Source: Treponema sp. (GTDB lineage: Bacteria > Spirochaetota > Spirochaetia > Treponematales > Treponemataceae). From it: a stretch of 14,735 nt of DNA. The notes below the pieces were generated by a model, which searched no databases, had not been told where the DNA came from, and was given only the letters and a program-made list of their open reading frames with translations. The stretch lies in NCBI GenBank assembly GCA_017421145.1, contig JAFOTA010000169.1, positions 1-14,735 of the forward strand. The letters run 5' to 3'. The position numbers and the translations under genes were made by a program. Below are positions 14,316-14,735 of this stretch, piece after piece. Numbering within the stretch: position 1 is the first letter of the stretch; each line of letters starts with the position of its first letter.

Positions 14316-14735
14316 ATGCCTGGAATCAAAAAATATCCCGCGTGGGAGGAGCTCACGTTTGCAAACAACTTTCTTTTCTGCAAAATCATGGAGGAAAATC
14401 CTGAGATCTGCCGCAAACTTTTGGAAATACTCCTTCACATCAAAATTGAAAAACTTTCGCCACCAAAATCCGAGTGGTCGATGCAGGAATCCATCGGCTC
14501 AAAAGGTGTCCGCTTCGATGTCTACACCAGGGACGATAATCGAATCTTCGACATTGAGATTCAGACGACAATCAATGCGAACCTCTCCAAGCGTGCCAGA
14601 TACTACCAGAGCATAATAGACACTGACAGCCTTGCGCGCGGTGAAAAATATAGCAGGCTGAAAGATTCCTATGTGATTTTCCTCTGTCTTTCCGACCCGT
14701 TTGATGAAAATCTCCCCGTCTATTTTTTCGAGAAC
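14316..14735 (+). CDS. Rpn family nuclease / putative transposase, 5' part
   Basis: The frame begins at ATG 14316 with AGGAG at 14304-14308 and stays open for all 140 codons to the window edge, so the C-terminal half is missing. The sequence matches the Rpn/PDDEXK_2 family: WEELTFANNFLFCKIMEENPEICRKLLEILL, then KGVRFDVYTRDD and FDIEIQ. The PD-(D/E)XK core is D68, then E81-I-Q83 with Gln in place of Lys, as is usual for this family, and the conserved RARYYQSIID follows. E. coli Rpn proteins are DNA endonucleases that promote RecA-independent recombination; other members are annotated as transposases and are often multi-copy in treponemes and gut bacteria. Being next to repeats and a variable surface gene, it may take part in local rearrangement, which is inference. 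Confidence 0.88.
   Translation, partial: MPGIKKYPAWEELTFANNFLFCKIMEENPEICRKLLEILLHIKIEKLSPPKSEWSMQESIGSKGVRFDVYTRDDNRIFDIEIQTTINANLSKRARYYQSIIDTDSLARGEKYSRLKDSYVIFLCLSDPFDENLPVYFFEN

Overview
The window looks like a chromosomal segment of a host-associated spirochaete, most likely Treponema. This is inferred from the gene set: short spirochaetal lipoboxes (FSGC, FVSC, FFSC), a multi-domain hybrid kinase, several c-di-GMP proteins, an FGE-fold surface lipoprotein and an Rpn-type nuclease. Base composition is moderate, with A-rich plus-strand codons. No rRNA, tRNA, CRISPR array or complete insertion sequence was seen.

Positions 1-9306 hold plus-strand genes in close order. They are the 3' tail of an unrecognised gene, mnmE (tRNA wobble-uridine modification GTPase), a response regulator with two receiver-like domains, and a membrane hybrid histidine kinase with receiver and HPt domains. 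After a 178-bp gap with a TATAAT box come a GGDEF-EAL protein with both catalytic signatures damaged, an intact HD-GYP phosphodiesterase with seven membrane segments, and a DUF4349 lipoprotein. Kinase, regulator and c-di-GMP genes probably form a signalling block: the visible regulator has no DNA-binding domain, and the second-messenger genes follow directly.

Positions 9307-12480 hold a class I/II aminotransferase driven by a near-consensus promoter placed so close to the ATG that the mRNA may be leaderless. A lipoprotein sugar-type solute-binding protein without transporter partners follows 10 bp later. A small exported protein of unknown function lies on the opposite strand, its 3' end overlapping the binding protein by 7 bp.

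Positions 12480-14735 are accessory in character. They contain a strong palindrome/terminator, a promoter, and a well-placed ribosome site and ATG whose frame runs into a run of nine C residues. The downstream FGE-sulfatase/C-type-lectin-fold lipoprotein is one base out of frame with that ATG, which suggests a phase-variable surface protein (or a sequencing error in the run). A 364-bp repeat-bearing intergenic region follows, then the start of an Rpn/PD-(D/E)XK nuclease gene cut off by the window end. The most notable candidates are the poly-C switch, the variable C-terminal region of the surface protein, the leaderless promoter, and the doubly degenerate GGDEF-EAL beside an intact HD-GYP.
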